DNA of 64,000 nucleotides from Pseudomonas sp. CBZ-4. Its GTDB lineage: Bacteria > Pseudomonadota > Gammaproteobacteria > Pseudomonadales > Pseudomonadaceae. The stretch's first letter is position 1. The number at the start of each line of letters is the position of its first letter. The notes under the pieces were generated by a model. It did no database searches and had not been told where the DNA came from. It saw only the letters and a program-made list of their open reading frames with translations. Positions 16,055 through 25,649 of the stretch are shown here, one piece after another. The position numbers and the translations under genes were made by a program. The stretch lies in contig NZ_ANNV01000102.1 in assembly GCF_000346755.1 (NCBI RefSeq), positions 1 through 64,000 on the forward strand. Reading direction: 5' to 3'.

Positions 16055-17503
16055 ATGGATACTAGCGCGATGCTGTCCCGACGAGCACAGACCCGAGTTT
16101 TAGCGCTGATGGACAAATGGAAAGCGGCACTGGATATCGCCCGCAGTGGCGAGTCAAAGTACAAGATTCTGGTGCAGGCGATTGCCGATGATATCGAGCA
16201 GGGTGTCTTGGCCAATGATCAGCGCCTGCCACCGCAGCGGCATGTTGCCGATACCATGGGCATCAGCGTGCAGACGGTCACCAACGCCTATAAAGAGCTG
16301 GAGCGTCAGGGGCTGGTGCGTTGCGAAGTCGGGCGCGGCAGTTTTGTGTCGCGGCGCATGAGCGATCGAGTGGCTACCTATATTCTCGATAGCCCCGAAC
16401 GGGCCCTGGTGGATTTTTCCATCGCGCGGATCCTGCACACCCGCGAGCACGACCAGTTCTGGCGTGACACCTGTCTCGAACTCAGCACGGAAGAGGATCA
16501 GCCGTGGATACACGCATTTCGTCCGATTGCGGGTTTCGAGTCGCACCGCGAAGAGGCCACGCACTGGATCGGACGGCAAGGACTGCGGGTCGAGCGTGAT
16601 GACATCCTGATTACCAACGGCGCCGCTCACGGCATCTTCCTTGCGCTGGCGTCTCTGGCCGGTCCCGATGATGTCGTGCTCTGCGAAGGGATCACCGATC
16701 ACGGGGTAATCGGCAACTCTCAGGTATTGGGATTCACCCTCAAAGGCCTGGAAATGGACCGCTATGGCATAGACCCGGAACACTTCGAAGACATGTGCAG
16801 CAATGAGCGCATCACCGCGCTGGTGTGCACGCCCAACCTGAACAACCCGACCACCAGCCTGATGCCCGACAGTCGTCGGCGGGAGATTGCCGATATCGCC
16901 CGGCGTTTCGGTGTGCACATCATTGAAGACGATGTATACGGGCCGTTGCTGGATGAGCATCGCGCGCCGCCAATCAGCCATTACCTGCCGGAGTTATCGT
17001 TCTATTGCACTAGCATGACCAAGTCAGTGCTGACCGGTTTGCGCATCGGCTATTTGGTAGTGCCCAAGCGACTGGCGTTGCGCACCGAAAGTATCTTGCG
17101 GGTCAACAGCTGGATGGCCACGCCCATGGTCTCCGAAATCGCTGCGCGCTGGATTCGTGACGGTCGCGCCGACACGCTCGTGCGATTGCAGCGCAAACTG
17201 TTGGCCGGCAGGCAGGCGATAGTCAGCAAATACCTGGGCGAGCACCTGCTCGGCCAGCATCCTCATGCACTGAACGCGTGGGTTGGCATTCCAATACACT
17301 GGGAGGTCGACAGCCTGGTGCGGGCCTTGCGTCACCGGCACATCGCTGTCGCATCGCCTGATCCGTTCACCGTGCGTGGAACGCCGCGAGCTCGAGCGGT
17401 GAGGGTGTGTGTCGGCGCCGAATGCAGCGACGAAGAAATGCGTGATGCATTGATAAGCATGCGCGAGATATTCGGGCAGTACCCGCAAATCCATGATTTT
17501 TGA
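16055..17503 (+). CDS. enuR: MocR-type ectoine utilisation regulator
   Basis: A 482-residue GntR/MocR chimera: a winged HTH (residues ~35-100, with LPPQRHVADTMGISVQTV) joined to an aminotransferase class I fold domain. The PLP lysine is K323 in YCTSMTKSVLTGLRIGY. Known EnuR proteins repress ectoine uptake and degradation genes and are relieved by alpha-acetyl-diaminobutyrate and diaminobutyrate bound through PLP. The ATG at 16055 gives the usual length; the frame is open further upstream without conserved sequence. Its position between the divergent ehu operon and the eut operon fits control of both. Confidence 0.9.
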   Translation: MDTSAMLSRRAQTRVLALMDKWKAALDIARSGESKYKILVQAIADDIEQGVLANDQRLPPQRHVADTMGISVQTVTNAYKELERQGLVRCEVGRGSFVSRRMSDRVATYILDSPERALVDFSIARILHTREHDQFWRDTCLELSTEEDQPWIHAFRPIAGFESHREEATHWIGRQGLRVERDDILITNGAAHGIFLALASLAGPDDVVLCEGITDHGVIGNSQVLGFTLKGLEMDRYGIDPEHFEDMCSNERITALVCTPNLNNPTTSLMPDSRRREIADIARRFGVHIIEDDVYGPLLDEHRAPPISHYLPELSFYCTSMTKSVLTGLRIGYLVVPKRLALRTESILRVNSWMATPMVSEIAARWIRDGRADTLVRLQRKLLAGRQAIVSKYLGEHLLGQHPHALNAWVGIPIHWEVDSLVRALRHRHIAVASPDPFTVRGTPRARAVRVCVGAECSDEEMRDALISMREIFGQYPQIHDF

Positions 17504-17539
17504 CCGGGAAAAAGTCCGCAAAAAAGTTTGTCGGATAAA

Positions 17540-17560
17540 TTGCCCTAGTACATTCATTAC
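17540..17560. promoter_or_regulatory. Putative EnuR operator before eutB
   Basis: attgccctagtacattcatt closely matches the box at 16031-16050 next to enuR, and lies about 50 bases upstream of eutB in the only sizeable gap between enuR and the eut genes. Confidence 0.45.
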
Positions 17561-17611
17561 GACAATCCAGTCCTCTTAGACTGCGCCCAACACCACAGTC
17601 GGGACGCGGTC

Positions 17612-18583
17612 ATGTCAACGTTGCAGCTACATGATGTTTACCTCGCTCGCCAGCGCATCGAATCGCTTGTCCGGCGTACCCCCTTGGAATACTCGCCCAG
17701 CCTTTCGCAACGATTGGGCGTGGCGGTGTACCTCAAACTCGAATCCCAGCAAATCACCGGCAGTTTCAAATTGCGCGGCGCGAGCAATGCCGTGGCGCAG
17801 CTCAGCGCCGAGGAGAAAGCGCGTGGCGTGGTGGCGGCGTCGACCGGTAATCACGGTCGTGCTCTGGCGTATGCCGCTTCCCGGCAAGGCGTGAAGGCGA
17901 CGATTTGCCTGTCGCATCTGGTGCCGGCGAACAAGGTTCAAGCCATTCGTGATCTGGGCGCCGAGGTATGCATCGTCGGCCAGTCTCAGGACGACGCCCA
18001 GCGTGAAGCCGAACGGATCGCCAACGAGCAAGGCGCGACATTGCTGCCGCCGTTCGATCACCCGACCATCATCGCCGGGCAGGGCACGCTGGGGCTGGAA
18101 ATCCTCGAACAGCAACCGGACGTGGTGCAAATTCTCGTGCCGTTGTCCGGCGGCGGTTTGTTTGCCGGGGTTGCGCTGGCGATCAAAAGCGTCAGCGCGA
18201 ACATCATCACCCACGGCATCAGCATGCAACGCGGTGCAGCCATGCACGCCAGCCTCGCAGCCGGGCATCCGGTGGAAGTCGAAGAGCTGCCGACCCTGGC
18301 CGACTCGCTCGGCGGTGGCATCGGCCTGAACAACCGTTACACCTTCAACATGACTCGCGATCTGTGTGACCACCTGCATTTGCTCAGCGAGACTTCCATC
18401 GCCAATGCCCTACGCCATGCCTATCGCGAAGAGCGTCTGGTGCTGGAAGGCGCGGCCGTGGTCGGGATTGCCGCGTTGCTTGATGGATTGATTGAGCCGC
18501 GCGGGCCGATCGTGGTGGTGGTCAGCGGCCGTAACGTCGACATCGATCAGCACCTGCGCGTCCTCGCGGGCGCAGATGCGTGA
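17612..18583 (+). CDS. eutB: Hydroxyectoine utilisation dehydratase (threonine dehydratase-like)
   Basis: A 323-residue fold-type II PLP enzyme. The PLP lysine is K53 in GSFKLRGASNA, and the phosphate-binding glycine loop is VPLSGGGLFAG. In characterised clusters EutB, with EutC, converts the hydroxylated intermediate from 5-hydroxyectoine toward the common ectoine path. It begins the eutBCDE run (gaps of 4-45 bases). By sequence alone it could be called a threonine/serine dehydratase; context decides. Confidence 0.88.
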   Translation: MSTLQLHDVYLARQRIESLVRRTPLEYSPSLSQRLGVAVYLKLESQQITGSFKLRGASNAVAQLSAEEKARGVVAASTGNHGRALAYAASRQGVKATICLSHLVPANKVQAIRDLGAEVCIVGQSQDDAQREAERIANEQGATLLPPFDHPTIIAGQGTLGLEILEQQPDVVQILVPLSGGGLFAGVALAIKSVSANIITHGISMQRGAAMHASLAAGHPVEVEELPTLADSLGGGIGLNNRYTFNMTRDLCDHLHLLSETSIANALRHAYREERLVLEGAAVVGIAALLDGLIEPRGPIVVVVSGRNVDIDQHLRVLAGADA

Positions 18584-18619
18584 ACCCCAACAATAACGAC
18601 TGAATGGAGTGCCGCATTG

Positions 18620-19612
18620 ATGAGTGACATCACCTTATTGAGCGAAGCGGATCTGCGTGCCTGCGTAGCACTAGACCTGCCGAGCATCGAAGCCATCGAA
18701 CAAGCCTTTGTGCTGCTGGCCACAGCAGCGGTGGCAATGCCGCCGATCCTGCGTCTGGACATCCCCGAGCACAATGGCGAAGTGGACGTGAAGACTGCGT
18801 ACCTGCCGGGCCTGGAGCGTTTTGCGATCAAGGTCAGTCCGGGTTTTTTCGACAATCCGAAACTCGGCCTACCGAGCCTCAACGGCATGATGATGTTGCT
18901 GTCGGCGCGCACCGGTTTGCTCGACGCCTTGCTGCTGGACAACGGTTATCTGACCGCCGTACGCACAGCCGCGGCGGGCGCCGTGGCGGCTCGCGCCCTG
19001 TCGCGGGTCGACAGTCGCAGCGTGGCGCTGATCGGTGCCGGCGAGCAGGCCGCGTTACAGCTTCAGGCATTGCGCCTGGTGCGACCGATTGAATCCGTTC
19101 AAGTCTGGGCACGTGATAGCGCCAAGGCTCAAGACTTCAGCGCTGAACTGGCGCGCGACAGCGGCCTGACGGTCACGCCTTGCGCGAGCATCGACGAGGC
19201 CATGACCGGCGTGGACATTGCGATCACCTGCACCCCGAGCCGCGAACCCTTGATCGAAGCGCGCCATCTGCACCCCGGCTTGCATATCACAGCCATGGGC
19301 TCGGACGCCGAACACAAAAACGAAATTTCCCCCCAGGCGCTGGCGCAGGTCGACCGCTACGTGGCGGATCGCTTGAGCCAGACGCGAATCCTCGGCGAGT
19401 TGCATCACGCTCTGGCGGCCGGCGCTATTACCGACGAATCGGGCTTGGCCGAATTGGGGCAAGTGCTCGCAGGCCAGCGCCCAGGTCGGACCAGCGAGGC
19501 GCAAGTCACCTTGTGCGACCTCACCGGCACCGGCGCCCAGGACACCGCCATGGCCAATCTGGCCTTCGAGCGCGCGCGCTCGGCCGGCAAGGGTTTTCAG
19601 TTCGGCAGCTAA
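18620..19612 (+). CDS. eutC: Ornithine cyclodeaminase-like ectoine utilisation protein
   Basis: A 330-residue protein of the ornithine cyclodeaminase/mu-crystallin family. It has the N-terminal substrate part with VDVKTAYLPG and KVSPGFFDNP, and a Rossmann NAD site at ALIGAGEQAALQLQAL (G-x-G-x-x-A). EutC is thought to act with EutB in removing the hydroxyl group from hydroxyectoine-derived compounds. ATG codons at 18617 and 18620 are adjacent and cannot be separated. It is followed 43 bases later by eutD. Confidence 0.88.
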   Translation: MSDITLLSEADLRACVALDLPSIEAIEQAFVLLATAAVAMPPILRLDIPEHNGEVDVKTAYLPGLERFAIKVSPGFFDNPKLGLPSLNGMMMLLSARTGLLDALLLDNGYLTAVRTAAAGAVAARALSRVDSRSVALIGAGEQAALQLQALRLVRPIESVQVWARDSAKAQDFSAELARDSGLTVTPCASIDEAMTGVDIAITCTPSREPLIEARHLHPGLHITAMGSDAEHKNEISPQALAQVDRYVADRLSQTRILGELHHALAAGAITDESGLAELGQVLAGQRPGRTSEAQVTLCDLTGTGAQDTAMANLAFERARSAGKGFQFGS

Positions 19613-19655
19613 TCCACTTTTTTCATCCGTGCGTCATTTATCAGAGGGCATGTGC

Positions 19656-20846
19656 ATGTCTCAGATAGTCATCAATCTCCCGTTCGAACGGGAGGAATAC
19701 GCCCAGCGTCTGGCCAAGGTTCGAGCGGCCATGCAGATTCAGGGCATCGAGCTGTTGCTGGTCACCGATCCGTCGAACATGGCCTGGCTGACCGGCTATG
19801 ACGGTTGGTCGTTTTACGTTCACCAATGCGTGTTGTTGGCGCTCGACGGCGAGCCAGTCTGGTTCGGTCGCGGGCAAGACGCCAACGGCGCCAAGCGCAC
19901 GGTGTTCATGCAGCACGAGAACATCGTCGGTTACCCGGACATCTACGTGCAGTCCCGGGAACGCCATCCGATGGATTACCTGTCGCGGGAAGTCATCAGT
20001 GCCCGGGGTTGGGACGCGCTGACCATCGGCGTGGAAATGGATAACTATTATTTCAGCGCCGCCGCGTATTTGTCGCTGCAGAAAAACCTGCCGCAGGCCA
20101 AGCTGATCGACGCGGTCGGGTTGGTGAACTGGCAGCGGGCGATCAAGTCGCCCCAGGAAATCGCTTACATGCGCATCGCTGCGCGCATCGTCGAAAACAT
20201 GCACGGGCGGATCCTCGAACGAATCGAGCCGGGCATGCGCAAAAATGAACTGGTGGCTGAAATCTACAGCAGCGGGATCCTCGGCGCTGACGGTCATGGC
20301 GGCGATTACCCGGCCATCGTGCCGCTATTGCCCACGGGTGCCGACGCCAGCGCGCCGCACCTGACCTGGGACGATTCGCCGTTCGAAAAAGGCGCCGGGA
20401 CCTTCTTTGAAATCGCCGGTTGCTACAAGCGTTATCACTGTCCGCTGTCGCGCACGATCTATTTGGGCAAACCTCCACAGCACTTCCTCGACGGCGAAAA
20501 AGCGGTGGTCGAAGGCATCGCCGCGGGACTGGAAGCAGCCAAACCGGGCAACACCACCGGCGACATCGCTGTGGCGTTTTTCAAAGTGTTGGAGAAATTC
20601 GGCATCCACAAGGACAGCCGTTGCGGCTACCCGATCGGGATCAGCTATCCGCCAGACTGGGGCGAACGCACCATGAGCCTGCGTCCCGGCGACACCAGTG
20701 TGTTGCAACCGGGCATGACGTTCCACTTCATGCCGGGCCTGTGGATGGACGATTGGGGACTGGAGATCACCGAAAGCATTTTGATCACTGAGACCGGTGT
20801 CGAGACACTGTGCAATGTGCCACGCCAACTGTTCGTGAAGGATTGA
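19656..20846 (+). CDS. eutD: Ectoine hydrolase
   Basis: A 396-residue M24 (creatinase/prolidase) family protein, also called DoeA. It opens the ectoine ring to N-alpha-acetyl-L-2,4-diaminobutyrate. The N-terminal creatinase-like domain (residues ~15-150; AMQIQGIELLLVTDPSNMAWLTGY in part) is followed by the pita-bread domain with HGGDYPAIVPLLPTGADASAPH and the late RCGYPIGISYPPDWGE. The ATG at 19656 has AGAGGG seven bases upstream. It lies 4 bases before eutE. Confidence 0.92.
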   Translation: MSQIVINLPFEREEYAQRLAKVRAAMQIQGIELLLVTDPSNMAWLTGYDGWSFYVHQCVLLALDGEPVWFGRGQDANGAKRTVFMQHENIVGYPDIYVQSRERHPMDYLSREVISARGWDALTIGVEMDNYYFSAAAYLSLQKNLPQAKLIDAVGLVNWQRAIKSPQEIAYMRIAARIVENMHGRILERIEPGMRKNELVAEIYSSGILGADGHGGDYPAIVPLLPTGADASAPHLTWDDSPFEKGAGTFFEIAGCYKRYHCPLSRTIYLGKPPQHFLDGEKAVVEGIAAGLEAAKPGNTTGDIAVAFFKVLEKFGIHKDSRCGYPIGISYPPDWGERTMSLRPGDTSVLQPGMTFHFMPGLWMDDWGLEITESILITETGVETLCNVPRQLFVKD

Positions 20847-20849
20847 GCC

Positions 20850-21851
20850 ATGAGCGATTTACCTGACAATCCGATCAATGCCACGGTGGACTTTGCCCGC
20901 GAAGGCGTGCAGCACGGATTCCTCAAATTGCCGTATTCCCGGGACGATTCGGCCTGGGGCGCGGTGATGATTCCGGTAACGGTGATTCAGCGCGGCCAGG
21001 GTCCGACTGCGCTGCTTACCGGCGGTAACCACGGTGACGAATACGAAGGCCCGGTGGCGCTGAGCAAGCTGGCGCAGGGCCTGACGGCCGCCGAGGTAAC
21101 GGGGCGGGTGATTATCGTCCCGTTCATGAACACCCCGGCGTTCCATGCTGGTCGGCGCACGTCGCCGATCGACAAGGGCAATCTCAATCGCAGTTTCCCC
21201 GGTAAGCCGGACGGCACCGTGACCGAGAAAATTGCCGATTACTTCAATCGGACTCTGTTGCCCTTGGCCGATATCGTGCTGGACATCCATTCCGGTGGCC
21301 GCACCCTGGATTTCCTGCCTTTTGCAGCCTGTCATGTGCTGCCCGACAAAAAACAGCAGGCTCAATGCGAAGCCGGCATGCGCGCTTTCAATGCGCCTTA
21401 CAGCATGCGCATGCTGGAGCTCGATGCAGGGTCGATGTACGACACCGCCGCCGAGCGTCAGGGCAAAGTCTTTGTCACGACCGAACTGGGTGGCGGTGGT
21501 TCGTCCACGGCGCGCAGTGTGGCGATTGCCGAGCGCGGGGTGCGCAATCTGCTAGTGCATGCAGGGATTCTTGAAGGTGAGATCCAGCCCGCGGAGTCAA
21601 TCATGTTAGGCATGCCCGATGCCACTTGCTTCATCGATAGCGAACACGATGGCTTGCTGGAAATGTGCCGCGATCTGGGCGACAACGTGAGCAAGGGAGA
21701 AGTGATTGCCCGCGTTTACGACGCTACCCGTAGCGGCGTCGCTCCGGTGGAATATCGCGCGGCCCGCAGCGGGCTGCTGGCGGCGCGCCACTTTCCAGGA
21801 ATGGTGCAGTGCGGCGATATCATTGCAGTCATCGCCGATGTATTGACCTGA
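20850..21851 (+). CDS. eutE: N-alpha-acetyl-diaminobutyrate deacetylase
   Basis: A 333-residue zinc hydrolase of the succinylglutamate desuccinylase/aspartoacylase family (DoeB). The zinc motifs GGNHGDEYEG and DIHSGG are present, with NRSFPG between them. It removes acetate from N-alpha-acetyl-L-2,4-diaminobutyrate to give L-2,4-diaminobutyrate. It is the last gene of the eutBCDE run; a REP hairpin follows. Confidence 0.92.
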   Translation: MSDLPDNPINATVDFAREGVQHGFLKLPYSRDDSAWGAVMIPVTVIQRGQGPTALLTGGNHGDEYEGPVALSKLAQGLTAAEVTGRVIIVPFMNTPAFHAGRRTSPIDKGNLNRSFPGKPDGTVTEKIADYFNRTLLPLADIVLDIHSGGRTLDFLPFAACHVLPDKKQQAQCEAGMRAFNAPYSMRMLELDAGSMYDTAAERQGKVFVTTELGGGGSSTARSVAIAERGVRNLLVHAGILEGEIQPAESIMLGMPDATCFIDSEHDGLLEMCRDLGDNVSKGEVIARVYDATRSGVAPVEYRAARSGLLAARHFPGMVQCGDIIAVIADVLT

Positions 21852-21863
21852 CCCCAACCCCTG

Positions 21864-21953
21864 TGAAAGTGAGCTTGCCCGCGATGGCGGCGGCACATCC
21901 AGCATCGATGTGACTGACATACCGCATTCGCGGGCAAGCCCGCTCCCACAGGT
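21864..21953. repeat. REP/BIME-like inverted repeat
   Basis: gagcttgcccgcgatgg and, about 50 bases on, cgcgggcaagcccgctccc form the two facing halves of a Pseudomonas REP doublet between eutE and doeX. It probably separates the eut transcript from the doe genes and may be a target for REP-associated transposases. Confidence 0.85.
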
Positions 21954-21990
21954 TCTGCCACAATTTTCAATGCCCGGAGGTCCTCGGACC

Positions 21991-22470
21991 ATGCACAAGC
22001 TCGATCGCTATGACCTGAAAATCCTGCGAATCCTCGCCGAAGATGGTCGGATCACCAAGTCGAGCCTGGCCGAGGCGATCAATCTCTCGGTGACCCCGGC
22101 GTGGGAGCGGGTTCGCAAGTTGGAGTCGCTAGGGCTTATCAAGGGCTACCGGGCACAGATCGACTGGAACGCGGTGTTCAAAGGCCAGCAGGTGCTGGTG
22201 GAAATCACCCTGGCCCGACACACCGCCCAGGACATGCGGCGGTTCGAGCAACGCATGAACGAGGCCGCCGAAGTGGCATTCTGTTACGCCACCGGTGGCG
22301 GTGTTGATTACATGGCGATGATCCAGGCGCCGGACATTGACCATTACCAGCGGTTTATCGACCAGTTGTTGCTCGATGACCTGGGCATTGAGCGCTACTT
22401 CACCTACATCGTCACTAAAACCATCAAGACCGCGGGTGCCTTGCCGGCCGAGGTGGCGCAAGAACCATAA
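21991..22470 (+). CDS. doeX: Lrp/AsnC-family regulator of ectoine catabolism
   Basis: A 159-residue Lrp/AsnC regulator: an N-terminal HTH (LDRYDLKILRILAEDGRIT, SLAEAINLSVTPAWERVRKLE) and a C-terminal RAM effector domain (VLVEITLARH to FTYIVTKTIK). DoeX homologues accompany ectoine degradation genes and bind their control regions. The ATG at 21991 begins the conserved HTH. It is upstream of doeC on the same strand with a 145-base gap. Confidence 0.88.
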   Translation: MHKLDRYDLKILRILAEDGRITKSSLAEAINLSVTPAWERVRKLESLGLIKGYRAQIDWNAVFKGQQVLVEITLARHTAQDMRRFEQRMNEAAEVAFCYATGGGVDYMAMIQAPDIDHYQRFIDQLLLDDLGIERYFTYIVTKTIKTAGALPAEVAQEP

Positions 22471-22615
22471 ATCGGGGCAAAACCTTCACCGCAAAAAGTC
22501 CCTGTTTACCGGCGTTCAATCAGAAAAAACCTATGGTTACACCCCGCCAAACGCCAAATCATCTTGGCTGCGCTGCCCTAGCATGGATTCACGCACACGG
22601 TTTGGAGTGAACGCC

Positions 22616-24088
22616 ATGACATACAAACATCCGCTGTTGTTCAAAGCACTTTGCTACGTAGACGGCCATTGGGTCCACAGTGACAGCGGCCATAGCGTCG
22701 CCGTGCACAATCCGGCCGATCAGAAGTTAATCGGTCATGTGCCGATGCTCGATCAGCCTCAGATCATCGCCGCCGTAGATGCCGCACACCGGGCGTTTTC
22801 AGCCTGGCGTGAACAAAGCCTCGATGACCGCGGAACGATTCTGCGGCGCTGGGCGGCGTTGATCCTTGAGCATCAGGAAGACCTGGCGCGGATTCTCAGC
22901 CAGGAACAAGGCAAGCCCCTGGCCGAGTCCCGCGGCGAAATCGCCTACGCCGCCAGTTTCATTCCATGGTTTGCCGAAGAGGCGCGGCGCCTTTACGGGC
23001 AGAACATCCCCAGCCATATCCCCGGCGCGCATCTGGGCACGATCAAGGAACCGGTTGGCGTCTGTGCACTGCTGACGCCGTGGAATTTTCCTTCGGCGAT
23101 GATCACCCGCAAAGCCGCCGCCGCATTGGCCGCCGGTTGCACTGTGGTCATCAAACCGGCCCACGAAACGCCTTACTCGGCGTTCGCGTTGGCGCAATTG
23201 GCGGAAGAAGCAGGCTTCCCCGCCGGCGTGTTCAACGTGGTGCTGGGCGAACCGCAAATGACCATGCAAACCCTGGTGCAGGACGCTCGCGTGCGTTCGG
23301 TCAGCTTCACCGGCTCGACCCGGGTCGGCAAGTTGGTCCTGCAAGCGGCAGCCCAGGATGTGAAGAAGGTATCGCTGGAATTGGGCGGCAATGCGCCGTT
23401 CATTGTCTGCGCCGATGCCGATCTGGAGCTGGCGGTGAAAGTCGCGGTAGAGGCCAAGTTCCAGACCTCCGGCCAGGATTGCTGCGCGGCCAATCGGATT
23501 ATGGTCGAACGCTCGATTTATCCGGCGTTCCTCAGCCGCTTTGCCTCTGCGGTGCGCGAACTGCGGGTCGGCCCCGCGCTGGTGGGTGATCAAGAGCAAA
23601 GCGTCGACATCGGCCCGCTGATGCATCAGGCCGCCTTCGATGTGACCGTCGAGCGTGTGGCTGATGCGCTGAAGCTGGGCGCGCAACGTCTGGTGGGCGG
23701 CGAAGCGCATGCCCTCGGCGGATTGTTCTATCAGCCGACGGTGCTGGCCGACGTTACGCCGCAGATGCGTATCTACCGCGAAGAAAATTTCGCGCCGATT
23801 GCTGGCGTCATGCCTTTCGCCACCCTCGAGCAAGCCATCGAAATGGCCAACGACACCGAATACGGTCTGGCTGCCTACATTTGTTCCAACCGCTTGGACC
23901 TAATCTACCCCCTGATTCGCCGCCTCGACCACGCCATGGTCGCGGTCAATGGCGTCAAGTTCACCGGCCATCCGATCCCGTTCGGTGGCATGAAAGCCTC
24001 GGGGCTGGGCCGCGAGGGCGGTACCGAGGGCTTCGAAGCCTTTGTCGAAACCAAATACTTTTGCCTGCACCATCAAGGCCAGTTCTAA
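22616..24088 (+). CDS. doeC: Aldehyde dehydrogenase, aspartate semialdehyde oxidising
   Basis: A 490-residue NAD(P)-dependent aldehyde dehydrogenase close to succinate-semialdehyde dehydrogenases (GabD type). Seen in order: TPWNFPSAMITRK, the cofactor loop FTGSTRVGK, catalytic Glu in LELGGNAPFIV, and catalytic Cys in SGQDCCAANR. In this cluster it should oxidise L-aspartate-4-semialdehyde made by DoeD to aspartate. TTTGGAGTGA sits before the ATG. It lies 11 bases before doeD. Specificity is inferred from context. Confidence 0.9.
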   Translation: MTYKHPLLFKALCYVDGHWVHSDSGHSVAVHNPADQKLIGHVPMLDQPQIIAAVDAAHRAFSAWREQSLDDRGTILRRWAALILEHQEDLARILSQEQGKPLAESRGEIAYAASFIPWFAEEARRLYGQNIPSHIPGAHLGTIKEPVGVCALLTPWNFPSAMITRKAAAALAAGCTVVIKPAHETPYSAFALAQLAEEAGFPAGVFNVVLGEPQMTMQTLVQDARVRSVSFTGSTRVGKLVLQAAAQDVKKVSLELGGNAPFIVCADADLELAVKVAVEAKFQTSGQDCCAANRIMVERSIYPAFLSRFASAVRELRVGPALVGDQEQSVDIGPLMHQAAFDVTVERVADALKLGAQRLVGGEAHALGGLFYQPTVLADVTPQMRIYREENFAPIAGVMPFATLEQAIEMANDTEYGLAAYICSNRLDLIYPLIRRLDHAMVAVNGVKFTGHPIPFGGMKASGLGREGGTEGFEAFVETKYFCLHHQGQF

Positions 24089-24099
24089 GGAGATCCGCC

Positions 24100-25485
24100 A
24101 TGAGCCAAAAACTCGATTCGTTGTTCGAACAAGACCGTGCGCACTTCATGCACCCGTCAACCCATGCCCATGACCACGCCAGCGGCACGCTCAAGGGACG
24201 CATCATCAAGAGCGCGTCAGGCATTCGTATCCGCGACCACGAAGGCCGCGACTTCATCGACGCCTTTGCCGGGCTGTACTGCGTGAACATCGGCTACGGG
24301 CGCACCGAAGTCGCCGATGCGATCTACAAGCAGGCAAAGGAGCTGGCCTATTACCACACCTATGTCGGGCACTCAACCGAAGCGATCATCGAGCTGTCGA
24401 GCCGCATCATCGACTGGGCGCCGGAGGGCATGAAGAAGGTCTACTACGGCCTGTCCGGTTCCGACGCCAACGAAACCCAGATCAAACTAGTGCGTTACTA
24501 CAACAACGTATTGGGTCGCCCGCAGAAGAAGAAAATCATCTCCCGTGATCGCGGTTATCACGGTTCAGGCATCATGACCGGCAGCCTGACCGGCCTACCG
24601 ACTTTCCACCAGCATTTCGACCTCCCGGCCGAAGGCGTTAAACATACCATTTGTCCGCACTGGTACCGCAAGGCACCGGCAGGTATGGATGAAGCCACTT
24701 TCGTGCGCTATTGCGCCGACGAGCTGGAGAAAATGATCCTGGCCGAAGGGCCGGACACCGTCGCCGCGTTCATCGGCGAACCGCTGATGGGCACCGGCGG
24801 CATCATCGTTCCGCCGGCCGGCTATTGGGCCGCCATACAAGCGGTGTTGAACAAATACGACGTGTTGTTGATCGCCGACGAAGTGGTCTGCGCCTTCGGT
24901 CGCCTGGGTTCGAAGATGGGCAGTCGGCGCTATGGCATGCGTCCTGACCTGATCACCACGGCCAAAGGCCTGACCAGTGCCTATGCGCCTTTGTCAGCAG
25001 TGATTGTCGGTGAAAAAGTCTGGGACGTGATCGAAAAAGCCTCCGAATCTCAAGGTGCCATGGGACATGGCTGGACGTACTCCGGGCATCCGATCTGCGC
25101 GGCGGCGGCCCTGGCCAACCTCGACATCCTGGAGCGGGAAAACCTGACGGCCAACGCAGAGAATGTTGGCAGCTATCTGAATCGTCGATTGCGGGAAGTA
25201 TTGGAAGGTCATCCACTGGTGGGCGAAGTGCGCGGCGACGGCATGCTTGCCGCGGTCGAGTTCATGGCCGATCGTGAGCAACGCACACCATTCGATGCTG
25301 CGTTGAAGGTCGGTCCGAAAGTATCGGCAGCCTGTCTTGAACGCGGAATGATTGCCCGAGCGATGCCCCATGGCGACATTCTCGGTTTTGCACCACCGTT
25401 GATCTTGACCGAGGAGGAGGCCGACCTGATTGTCGACATCACCAAAAGTGCGGTCGATCACGTGGCCAGCGAGATACTGGGCTAA
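24100..25485 (+). CDS. doeD: Class III aminotransferase, diaminobutyrate transaminase
   Basis: A 461-residue omega-type PLP aminotransferase, converting L-2,4-diaminobutyrate to aspartate semialdehyde in ectoine catabolism. Family marks: GSDANETQIKLVRYYNN, YHGSGIMTGSLTG, DEVVCAFGRLGS and PLP lysine in TTAKGLTSAYAPLSA. AAGGAG lies ideally before the ATG at 24100. It ends the ectoine block and is followed by a strong terminator. Confidence 0.9.
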   Translation: MSQKLDSLFEQDRAHFMHPSTHAHDHASGTLKGRIIKSASGIRIRDHEGRDFIDAFAGLYCVNIGYGRTEVADAIYKQAKELAYYHTYVGHSTEAIIELSSRIIDWAPEGMKKVYYGLSGSDANETQIKLVRYYNNVLGRPQKKKIISRDRGYHGSGIMTGSLTGLPTFHQHFDLPAEGVKHTICPHWYRKAPAGMDEATFVRYCADELEKMILAEGPDTVAAFIGEPLMGTGGIIVPPAGYWAAIQAVLNKYDVLLIADEVVCAFGRLGSKMGSRRYGMRPDLITTAKGLTSAYAPLSAVIVGEKVWDVIEKASESQGAMGHGWTYSGHPICAAAALANLDILERENLTANAENVGSYLNRRLREVLEGHPLVGEVRGDGMLAAVEFMADREQRTPFDAALKVGPKVSAACLERGMIARAMPHGDILGFAPPLILTEEEADLIVDITKSAVDHVASEILG

Positions 25486-25503
25486 GCCTTACCGCTCCCC
25501 CCC

Positions 25504-25542
25504 AAAAAACCGCTCGATCCTTCACCGTTCGGGTGGTTTTTT
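25504..25542 (+). terminator. Terminator of the doe operon
   Basis: AAAAAACCGCTCGA pairs with TCGGGTGGTTTTTT (two G-T wobbles) around a 11-base loop and ends in six T, 18 bases after the doeD stop. Confidence 0.88.
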
Positions 25543-25649
25543 GTATCGCAAGTTTGGTCTTGTTGTGAACAAACTGCGAAGAGAAGATTGTGATTACATA
25601 AACTCATTTTGGGAGTAAGGGGAGCCGGAGATGCACTGTTGAAGGCCCA

